Assembly: GCA_030597775.1 (NCBI GenBank)
Contig: JAUVRF010000028.1
Coordinates: 1-10,588 of the forward strand
Length of the DNA stretch: 10,588 bases
Reading direction: 5' to 3'
DNA from: Methanobacteriota archaeon
GTDB taxonomy: Archaea > Thermoplasmatota > DTKX01 > GCA-020343715
The translations under genes and the position numbers were made by a program. Of this stretch, positions 1 through 4,895 are shown piece after piece (position 1 is the first letter of the stretch; each line of letters begins with the position of its first letter). The notes under the pieces are model-generated. The model had not been told where the DNA came from, did no database searches, and was given only the letters and a program-made list of their open reading frames with translations.

Positions 1-42
1 CCAGATTACCTCACTTCAGAATAGGTAACCCTTTATTAAAGG
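1..42 (-). promoter_or_regulatory. Putative promoter and RBS of a leftward gene beyond the window edge
   Basis: Read on the minus strand, an AT-rich TATA-like element (CCTTTAATAAAGG, 30-42, a near-perfect palindrome) is followed about 25-30 bases on by GAGGTAA (6-12), a good Shine-Dalgarno match. This arrangement suggests a leftward gene whose start codon lies just outside the window. The palindrome could also act on the plus strand, but no credible rightward gene follows it. The call rests on spacing and motif only. Confidence 0.35.
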
Positions 43-121
43 TTTGTTGATTGGAAGGGGAGCCAGCTTGGGATTCTGGCTTGCTCGGGATCGGGACTCG
101 CCCGACGTCCCGGGAATGCCC

Positions 122-148
122 TGAGGATGAGCCTCGCGAACATCCTCA
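122..148 (-). terminator. Hairpin overlapping the stop codon of the PAC2 gene
   Basis: TGAGGATG (122-129) and CATCCTCA (141-148) form a perfect 8-bp stem with an 11-base loop. On the minus strand the stem begins with the TGA stop codon of the PAC2 gene. No T-run follows directly, so it is not a typical archaeal terminator. It may protect the 3' end of the mRNA or be chance. Weaker self-complementary segments follow at 61-81 (AGCCAG/CTGGCT) and 91-105 (TCGGG/CCCGA). Confidence 0.3.
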
Positions 149-982
149 ACCGTACATCCGCGGTGACGGCGGTGCCTTCATGACCTTGGAGGTCTTGGCC
201 TGGCTGCGGATGCTCTTTATCTGCATCTCGATGGCCTCGGCCTCCTTGTAGAGGGGCTTGCTGTCGATGTGGATGTTCAGGACCAACCTATCGAGGACCT
301 CGATTATCTTTGCGGCCGCACGGGCGTCGGGATAGTTGGAATGGGCCTCTGCCAGCAGGCTGATGACATCGAAGTCACGGCGCTTGCCCTCGTTGAGCAG
401 GACCCCGGCGACCCCCGTTATGACGCCCTCGATGAAGGGTGAGATGTCGTTGTCATCCAGGAGATTCCTTGCTCTGGGGGTGGACCCGACGCCGAAGAGC
501 TCCAGGTTCTTGATCTTGGACTCGATGTCCTCCTCGGGGTCCTCCGGGGGCTTCTCGTCCTCCGAGGGGAGCTCGACCTCCTCCTCCTCACGTTCGATGA
601 CGAGGCCCTCCGGGGATATCAGCATTCTGCAACGGTGTTCCTGGATCCAGTCCAGGATGGCCGCGGAGATGGGCTTGATGAGGTTCGGCGGGGGTTGGAA
701 CTCGGAGATGAACACCACGATCTGGTCCACATCCTCCTCGTCGGTGCCACGCACCCGCTCGGAGGCGTAGATGCGGACGGTGTTCAGGGGCTGTGCGTTC
801 CTTATGAGCGAGATGGACGGGAAGAAGTTGGAGTCCATGATACCGATCTGCTCCAACTCAAGGGCGTTCACCAAGTAGTTGGCCACTATGGAGCTCACGA
901 GGCCGATGCTGGGGAAGCCGTCTATGACGGTCGCACCCCTTAGGTTGGTCTTCTTGAGCTCGTAGATGCGGATATCGCTCAT
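146..982 (-). CDS. PAC2 family proteasome assembly chaperone-like protein
   Basis: This 278-residue protein opens with a typical PAC2 core: strand, then ATVIDGFPSIGLVSSIVANYLV (first part at residues 18-37), then the ISLI and IYASE segments to about 75. The second half has the family's GVITGVAGVLL segment (187-196) and a helical C-terminal part. PAC2 proteins help assemble 20S proteasomes; archaeal PbaA and eukaryotic Pba1/Pba2 dock on the alpha ring through a C-terminal HbYX motif. Here the last three residues are Met-Tyr-Gly, which fits HbYX. A Glu/Pro-rich acidic insertion (about residues 131-154) interrupts the fold, probably as a surface loop. The start (ATG at 980-982) gives the expected N-terminus with little extension. 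It diverges from the riboflavin reductase gene; a TATA-like GATATTAT lies at 1031-1038. Family assignment is strong; the proteasome role is inferred. Confidence 0.85.
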   Translation of the reverse strand: MSDIRIYELKKTNLRGATVIDGFPSIGLVSSIVANYLVNALELEQIGIMDSNFFPSISLIRNAQPLNTVRIYASERVRGTDEEDVDQIVVFISEFQPPPNLIKPISAAILDWIQEHRCRMLISPEGLVIEREEEEVELPSEDEKPPEDPEEDIESKIKNLELFGVGSTPRARNLLDDNDISPFIEGVITGVAGVLLNEGKRRDFDVISLLAEAHSNYPDARAAAKIIEVLDRLVLNIHIDSKPLYKEAEAIEMQIKSIRSQAKTSKVMKAPPSPRMYG

Positions 983-1030
983 GGAAACGTCTCCGGTCCT
1001 GGGACTGGGCGCGAATCCCAGTGTGCCGGG

Positions 1031-1038
1031 ATAATATC
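1031..1038 (-). promoter_or_regulatory. TATA-like box for the PAC2 gene
   Basis: On the minus strand GATATTAT sits about 50 bases before the PAC2 start codon, so transcription would begin near 1008 and leave a leader of roughly 25 bases. The same bases read ATAATATC on the plus strand and could also contribute to the divergent gene. Confidence 0.35.
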
Positions 1039-1103
1039 TCCCGCTACGCTTGGGACGAGGTCATCGAGGGGGGTGCGGCGGCCGTACCAGGCCCCCGCGT
1101 AAT

Positions 1104-1134
1104 GCTTATCAGGGGCAACCACGGTTGGGGGTCC
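1104..1134 (+). promoter_or_regulatory. TATA-like box placing transcription start at the ATG of the riboflavin reductase gene
   Basis: GCTTATCA (1104-1111) is centred about 27 bases before ATG 1135, the usual archaeal TATA-to-start distance. No convincing Shine-Dalgarno precedes that ATG. Together these suggest a leaderless or nearly leaderless transcript, common in several archaeal groups, and support 1135 over the upstream in-frame starts at 1021 (GTG) and 1102 (ATG). Confidence 0.4.
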
Positions 1135-1836
1135 ATGGACCCCCGGAAGGCAGGGGACGGACCCGACGGGCCCGACCGCCCCTGGGTCTGCGTGAACTTC
1201 GCCATGTCCACTGACGGCAAGCTGGCCCTGCCCGACGGCACATCGGTGGAGATCTCCTCGGAGGAGGACATGCTCAGAGTGCACCAGCTGAGGGCCTCCA
1301 GCGACGCCATCCTCGTGGGGGTGAGCACCATCGTCGCGGACGACCCGAAGCTGCACGTCAGCCCCGATCGGGTCCCGGACCCTCCGGCCCTGCTCAAGGT
1401 GGTCCTTGACTCCTCCGGCCGCACACCGACCGACGCCCGCCTGTTCGATAGCCCTGGCGAGACCCTCATCGCGACGGTGGACGGCGCGGCATCGGAACTT
1501 ATGGAGAGGTTGGGCGATCGCGCCGAGGTGATCCCCTTCGGTCCAGGACCCCGGGTGCATCTGCCAGGCCTCATCTACCACCTGGCCTGCAGGGGTGTCA
1601 AGAAGCTGATGGTGGAGGGTGGGGGCGAGACCATCTGGAGTTTCGTGTCCACGGGTCTGGTGGACGAGGTCAGATGTTACGTGGGACCCATGGTGATCGG
1701 GGGCGGGGGGTCGCCCACACCGGCGGATGGGCCGGGTGCCGAGGACCTGAGCCAGGTGATCGGCCTCGAGCTGCTGTCCGTGGAACGACTGGGGGAGGGC
1801 ATGTGGATGCGATACCGGGTGACCGGCCGCCGCTGA
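1135..1836 (+). CDS. arfC: 2,5-diamino-6-(ribosylamino)pyrimidinone 5'-phosphate reductase (RibD C-terminal family)
   Basis: A 233-residue protein of the RibD C-terminal/RIB7 family. In archaea this stand-alone enzyme uses NAD(P)H to reduce the ribosylamino-pyrimidinone phosphate of riboflavin synthesis to the ribitylamino form. Visible family signatures: VCVNFAMSTDGKLAL (residues 18-32), SSDAILVGVSTIVADDPKL (55-73), the nucleotide-binding VEGGGETIWSF segment (160-170), and DEVRCYVGPMVIGGG near the end (177-191). There is no deaminase domain, as expected for archaea. The open frame extends upstream to a GTG at 1021, but the extra residues are unlike the family; ATG 1135 already leaves 17 Gly/Asp/Pro-rich residues before the first strand and fits the TATA spacing. 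It overlaps the next gene by one base, so the two are probably co-transcribed. Not every RibD-like reductase has this substrate; dihydrofolate-reductase-like relatives are the main alternative. Confidence 0.82.
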   Translation: MDPRKAGDGPDGPDRPWVCVNFAMSTDGKLALPDGTSVEISSEEDMLRVHQLRASSDAILVGVSTIVADDPKLHVSPDRVPDPPALLKVVLDSSGRTPTDARLFDSPGETLIATVDGAASELMERLGDRAEVIPFGPGPRVHLPGLIYHLACRGVKKLMVEGGGETIWSFVSTGLVDEVRCYVGPMVIGGGGSPTPADGPGAEDLSQVIGLELLSVERLGEGMWMRYRVTGRR

Positions 1837-2294
1837 TGGCCGACAACATGCTCGGTACCCTGGCCAAATGGCTCAGGGTGGCCGGGGCCGACTGCGCCTA
1901 CGCAGACGGGATGGTGGACGATGACCTGCTCAAGGTCGCGTCATCCGGTAGGCTCGTCCTGACCCGGGACCGATTGCTTGCCCAGCGGTGCGGCCCGATG
2001 GGCCTATACGTGGGGTCCGACCGACTTGATGAGCAGCTTCTGCAGGTGGTCAGGGCGTTCCCAGGCCTCCTGGAGGGCGAACCCCTCAGCCGGTGCCTTG
2101 TCTGCAACGTTCCCGTCGAGGATACGGGGCCCGACCAGGTGAAGGGCCGGGTACCCGAGGGTGTGCTGGAACGCCACGAACGGTTCTGGTCGTGCCCGGA
2201 CTGTGACAGGGTCTACTGGATGGGCACCCACTGGGAGGACATGCTCGCCCGGCTGGAAAGCATCAAGGAACGAGCCGGGGAAGGCCAGGGCTGA
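1836..2294 (+). CDS. Mut7-C (DUF82) RNase-like protein with zinc ribbon
   Basis: A 152-residue protein matching the Mut7-C family along its whole length. The N-terminal PIN-like half shows ADNMLGTLAKWLRVAG (2-17) with conserved Asp3, the acidic cluster Asp28-30, and LTRD with Asp45; these would bind the catalytic metal. The C-terminal half carries Cys87/Cys90 and Cys120/Cys123 in CX2C pairs, followed by the family's VYWMGTHWEDM (126-136), forming a zinc ribbon. The family is named after the C-terminal region of animal Mut-7 exonuclease and is predicted to be a nuclease; the archaeal substrate is unknown to me. The ATG shares its A with the stop codon of the upstream gene (TGATG), a sign of translational coupling. 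The N-terminus is a few residues shorter than many relatives, but no better start exists: the frame upstream overlaps the reductase gene. Confidence 0.8.
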   Translation: MADNMLGTLAKWLRVAGADCAYADGMVDDDLLKVASSGRLVLTRDRLLAQRCGPMGLYVGSDRLDEQLLQVVRAFPGLLEGEPLSRCLVCNVPVEDTGPDQVKGRVPEGVLERHERFWSCPDCDRVYWMGTHWEDMLARLESIKERAGEGQG

Positions 2295-2310
2295 AGCTGG
2301 GGTCATGAGC

Positions 2311-2331
2311 GAGGCCGTGACCTTTGGCCTC
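2311..2331. terminator. Hairpin between convergent genes
   Basis: GAGGCC (2311-2316) and GGCCTC (2326-2331) form a 6-bp GC-rich stem with a 9-base loop in the 35-base gap between the Mut7-C gene and the convergent gene A, just reaching A's stop codon (2330-2332). It could serve transcripts from either side. There is no strong T-run, so termination is a guess. Confidence 0.3.
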
Positions 2332-3442
2332 AGCGGATCATACCCTTCTTGCCGCAGGTCGGACACTCGATGGGAGTGGGCCGCTCGTTGGTGAACACCG
2401 GGACGATGCTCTTGCACGCCGGGCAACGCACCGTCGAGACCGGCTCGGCCGCCGCTGCAGGGGCGGGTACGGGTGCGGGAGCAGCCGGTGGTGGTGCGGG
2501 TGCCACGGCCACGGGCGGTGGCGCTGCCACGGGCGGGGGCGCTGCCACTGGGGGTGCCACCGGTTCGGGCACCTGGTACGCCGGTGCGACAGGGGCGGCC
2601 GCCGGTGGTGGCGGTGGCGGCGTGTATGGGGTCGGCGTCTCCGGGATCGGAGGTGGCGCCACTAGGGCCACGGGTGGAGGTACGGCAGCCGCCTCAAGGG
2701 GTTGCGGGGCTGCCATGGCATCGTACGATGTGGGCGCTGGAGCCATCGGTTGTTCAGGCTCGGGTGTCGGGAACGCTGCCATAGCGGGAGCGGCCACAGG
2801 AGCTGCAGCTCCAGGGTCGAGCAATGCTTCCAGGTCCGAGGCCTCAGCGGCCGCCTCGCTGGCCATGGGCACGCCAGACTTCAGGGTCCTGCTGATGGTG
2901 GACAGGTACTCGAAGATGCCCAGGAATATGAAGATGGCATAGAACAGCAGACCCGCGACTATCAGGCCAATGTTGATCGTGTACGCCTTCACTGTGATGA
3001 TGTATTCGGCCTCGGAGGGTATCGATCCATCGGGTTCCACCACACGGATCACGTAGTTGGCGGAGTAAGCGGTGAAGTCGGTCAGCTTGACGTTCCGTCC
3101 TATCCTTTCGTCCTTCTCACCAGCGGCCAACCATTCGTCCCTTCGCAATTGCGTGCCGTTTGCGTCCTCTATGACCTTTCCTCCGCGATATGTGGAGACA
3201 TAGAGGTGCACCTCCACATCCTCGCCGCGGGAGTTGACCTCGACGGTAACATAGGTCAAGGGGTCGTACATCTGGGTCACGAAGCCCTCCTCAGGCATGC
3301 TCTTGTCCTCAGGGCTCTCGAAGTGCATTTCCTGGTTCTCTCCGTTCAGCAGCTTGGGGTAGAGACCGAAGATTATCAGTAGGATTGCCAGACCCAGCAA
3401 AATCACCTTGAATAGGAATGATATAAGTTCCTTCCTCCGCAT
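2330..3442 (-). CDS. Membrane-anchored Pro/Ala-rich protein with C-terminal zinc ribbon (paralogue A)
   Basis: I do not recognise a named family. The 370 residues divide into a basic N-terminus (MRRK), a membrane segment (about 8-27), a domain of about 125 residues rich in predicted beta strands (30-155), a second membrane segment (157-178), a linker very rich in Ala and Pro (about 190-335), and a zinc ribbon with Cys340, Cys343, Cys360 and Cys363 (CX2C-X16-CX2C). With the zinc ribbon in the cytoplasm, the first domain would face outward. Motifs shared with paralogue B include PEEGxVTxxYDP, YRGGKV, LAAGEK, a DFT segment and SIPS(E/D)A(E/D)Y. The start has a clear Shine-Dalgarno, GGAGGGTG (3447-3454), and a TATA-like box at 3481-3490. 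Ribbon and linker suggest a flexibly tethered binding module for a cytoplasmic partner, possibly nucleic acid or protein; that is inference. Confidence 0.85.
   Translation of the reverse strand: MRRKELISFLFKVILLGLAILLIIFGLYPKLLNGENQEMHFESPEDKSMPEEGFVTQMYDPLTYVTVEVNSRGEDVEVHLYVSTYRGGKVIEDANGTQLRRDEWLAAGEKDERIGRNVKLTDFTAYSANYVIRVVEPDGSIPSEAEYIITVKAYTINIGLIVAGLLFYAIFIFLGIFEYLSTISRTLKSGVPMASEAAAEASDLEALLDPGAAAPVAAPAMAAFPTPEPEQPMAPAPTSYDAMAAPQPLEAAAVPPPVALVAPPPIPETPTPYTPPPPPPAAAPVAPAYQVPEPVAPPVAAPPPVAAPPPVAVAPAPPPAAPAPVPAPAAAAEPVSTVRCPACKSIVPVFTNERPTPIECPTCGKKGMIR
2834..2850. repeat. 17-base repeat, internal copy in gene A
   Basis: GTCCGAGGCCTCAGCGG lies inside gene A where it encodes part of the AAEAS stretch (around residues 198-202). 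The identical 17 bases recur at 3759-3775 across the stop codon of gene B. An 11-base core (GGCCTCAGCGG) recurs again at 2326-2336 over the stop of gene A. Confidence 0.8.
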
Positions 3443-3446
3443 AAAG

Positions 3447-3490
3447 CACCCTCCGGGATAGGGATTATCACCCTTTCGCTACATATAAAT
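3447..3490 (-). promoter_or_regulatory. Promoter and ribosome binding site of gene A
   Basis: On the minus strand ATTTATATGT (3481-3490) is a strong TATA-like box. A start near 3459 would leave a leader of about 17 bases containing GGAGGGTG (3447-3454), four bases before the ATG. Gene A therefore probably has its own promoter, downstream of the remnant that separates it from gene B. Confidence 0.55.
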
Positions 3491-3492
3491 TA

Positions 3493-3768
3493 CTATCTGG
3501 TTGACGTCTCCCTCTGGACGCTGGATTCTTCCTGTATTTGGGGGGGTGGCACGGCCGGTTGTGGCGGGTGTGGAACCGGCGCCGGGGGTGCTGGTGCTGC
3601 GGGTGGAGGTACGTCAGCCGCCCCAAGGGGTTGCGGGGCTGCCATGGCGTCGTACGATGTGTTCGCTGGAGCGATCGGCGGTTCTGGCTCGGGCGCCGGG
3701 ATCGGCATCGTAGCGGGAGCGGCCGCACCACTGCTCCTGGTTCGAGGAACGCTTCAGGGTCCGAGGCC
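3493..3768 (-). pseudogene. Frameshifted remnant of a third linker copy (A-like)
   Basis: This stretch between the two paralogues is not a gene of its own. Bases 3600-3699 match gene A 2671-2770 without gaps at 89 of 100 positions by hand count, and translate to nearly the same linker peptide (TSYDAMAAPQPL is shared exactly). Farther along, 3700-3775 aligns with A 2771-2850 but is 4 bases shorter, so the frame is broken. Below 3600 the match fades into generally Pro-rich coding style and ends at a TAG at 3493-3495. No membrane segments, external domain or zinc ribbon are present. The block corresponds to A residues of about 199-257, a part of the linker that intact gene B lacks. It looks like debris of an unequal recombination or template switch; a chimeric assembly is the alternative. 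Confidence 0.7.
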
Positions 3769-3775
3769 TCAGCGG
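3759..3775. repeat. 17-base repeat at the junction of gene B and the remnant
   Basis: GTCCGAGGCCTCAGCGG is identical to 2834-2850 inside gene A. Here its right part holds the last Arg codon and TGA stop of gene B, and its left part belongs to the A-like remnant. It is the probable recombination joint. Confidence 0.8.
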
Positions 3776-4797
3776 ACCATGCCCTGCTTGCCGCAGTTCG
3801 GACACTCGATGGGTGTGGGCCGCTCGTTGGTGTACACCGGGACGATGCTCTTGCACGCCGAGCAACGCACCCTCGAGGATGGCGCGGGCGCATCTGCAGG
3901 GGCGGGCGCGGGTGCGGGTGCCACGGCCAAGGGCGGTGGCGCTGCCATGGGGGCTGCCACGGGGGCTGCCATGGGGGCTGCCATGGGGGCTGCCACGGGG
4001 GCTGCCACGGGGGCTGCCATGGGGGCTACGGGGGCTGCCACCGGTTCGAGCACCTGGTACGCCGGTGCGGCCGGGGCGACCGCCGGTGGTGGCGGGAGGT
4101 CCGGTGGCTGTGGCGGAGGCGGCTGGTAGGGGGCTTGCATCTCCGGGACCGGAGGTGGCGCCATGGGTGCAGGGGGTGGTCTGTTCCAATCCTCCTGATA
4201 CCCCCCGACGTACGGAGGCCTCGCGTCCTTGACCTCGGACCTCTCCTCTTTTGAGGAGACACGCCTGTAGACCATCATGATGGCGAACAGTCCCAGGAGG
4301 ATGAGGCTCATGAAGAAGAGAAAACGGTTGGCAGTGGTATAGGCCTCTATCCTGATCGTGTAATCCGCGTCCGATGGGATCGACGTATCGGGCACGACCA
4401 CATCAACCATGTACTGATCGGAAACAGAGGTGAAGTCACTGAGGACCACGTTGGTTCCGACCCGTTGAGCTTTCTCCCCCGCGGCTAAGAATTCGTCTCG
4501 GATCTCCGACTCGTTTTCGGCGTTATTGAAAACCTTTCCCCCACGATAATTGGAACTGTACAGAAAGACCTCGACTGGCTCTTCCGACTCTACCGTGACG
4601 GTCACAGTGGTCCAGGGGTCGTACACCGGCGTCACGTATCCCTCCTCGGGCTGGGTTGTCCCCTCGGGGCGCTGGAAGTACAGCTCCCGCGGCTCGCCAC
4701 CAAGTACGTCTGATGATATTCCGAGCGCCATCATCAGGATCGCGAGGACCAGTACCGATATCAGCAAGATCAAAAAGATGAGATTGGATTTACCCAT
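3769..4797 (-). CDS. Membrane-anchored Pro/Ala-rich protein with C-terminal zinc ribbon (paralogue B)
   Basis: A 342-residue paralogue of gene A with the same order of parts: membrane segment (5-26), external domain (about 30-155), second membrane segment (158-177), a charged stretch (SSKEERSEVKDAR, 181-193), a Pro/Ala-rich linker (206-308), and a zinc ribbon with Cys312, Cys315, Cys332 and Cys335. The ribbon is almost the same as in A, while the external domains have drifted much further apart. The linker carries a run of four-residue units, MAAP or VAAP (about 260-287), coded by a 12-base tandem repeat, and lacks the AEASD...AAVPPP block of A. A Shine-Dalgarno GAGGGGAG (4801-4808) sits three bases before the ATG and a TATA-like box at 4831-4840. 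No family name is offered. It lies 98 bases downstream of hppA and may also be reached by read-through from it. Confidence 0.85.
   Translation of the reverse strand: MGKSNLIFLILLISVLVLAILMMALGISSDVLGGEPRELYFQRPEGTTQPEEGYVTPVYDPWTTVTVTVESEEPVEVFLYSSNYRGGKVFNNAENESEIRDEFLAAGEKAQRVGTNVVLSDFTSVSDQYMVDVVVPDTSIPSDADYTIRIEAYTTANRFLFFMSLILLGLFAIMMVYRRVSSKEERSEVKDARPPYVGGYQEDWNRPPPAPMAPPPVPEMQAPYQPPPPQPPDLPPPPAVAPAAPAYQVLEPVAAPVAPMAAPVAAPVAAPMAAPMAAPVAAPMAAPPPLAVAPAPAPAPADAPAPSSRVRCSACKSIVPVYTNERPTPIECPNCGKQGMVR
3941..4024 (-). repeat. 12-base in-frame minisatellite in gene B
   Basis: Seven head-to-tail units of GCTGCC(A)(T/C)GGGG follow one another with no gap, differing only at the eighth base (T or C). 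On the coding strand that base switches Met and Val, giving MAAP or VAAP repeats in the tail linker. A 9-base unit (4025-4033) and a diverged unit follow. Because 12 is a multiple of 3, gain or loss of units keeps the reading frame. Confidence 0.95.
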
Positions 4798-4800
4798 GAA

Positions 4801-4840
4801 CTCCCCTCGGATAGACTATGGGCAGGGAGGGATAAAAATA
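4801..4840 (-). promoter_or_regulatory. Promoter and ribosome binding site of gene B
   Basis: TATTTTTATC (4831-4840, minus strand) is a TATA-like box about 38 bases before the ATG, followed by GAGGGGAG (4801-4808). The five-T run within the box could also serve as the T-tract of an hppA terminator. Confidence 0.45.
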
Positions 4841-4854
4841 CATAACCCTCGTCC

Positions 4855-4874
4855 TGGTCCCGCTGGTGGGACCA
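4855..4874 (-). terminator. Hairpin after hppA
   Basis: TGGTCCC (4855-4861) and GGGACCA (4868-4874) form a perfect 7-bp stem with a 6-base loop, 21 bases beyond the hppA stop codon. On the minus strand a T5 run follows about 17 bases later (4832-4838), so termination of hppA just before the start of gene B transcription is plausible. Confidence 0.4.
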
Positions 4875-4895
4875 TTGGGCCTCCTCTGTCCATCC

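Noticed and set aside
43..145. Possible tRNA or structured RNA from the GC-rich self-complementary segments
   Set aside because: No cloverleaf, anticodon arm or T-arm consensus could be built on either strand; only short separate stems are seen.
51..251. 66-codon plus-strand frame near the left edge
   Set aside because: It runs into the conserved 3' end of the PAC2 gene on the other strand and shows no domain or ribosome site.
1021..1134. Longer N-terminus for the riboflavin reductase from GTG 1021
   Set aside because: The added 38 residues are unlike the family, and TATA spacing fits ATG 1135.
3493..3708. 71-codon minus-strand frame as a separate small gene
   Set aside because: It has no ribosome site and matches the middle of gene A's linker, with the upstream part out of frame; remnant is the simpler reading.
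3941..4045. Possible CRISPR-like array
   Set aside because: Units are 12 bases, contiguous, without spacers and in frame with a coding sequence; it is a protein-coding minisatellite.
3538..4254. Plus-strand frame with a repeated Gly-Gly-Cys-His peptide
   Set aside because: It is the 12-base minisatellite and Pro/Ala linker of gene B read on the wrong strand; no start signal, and gene B explains the bases.
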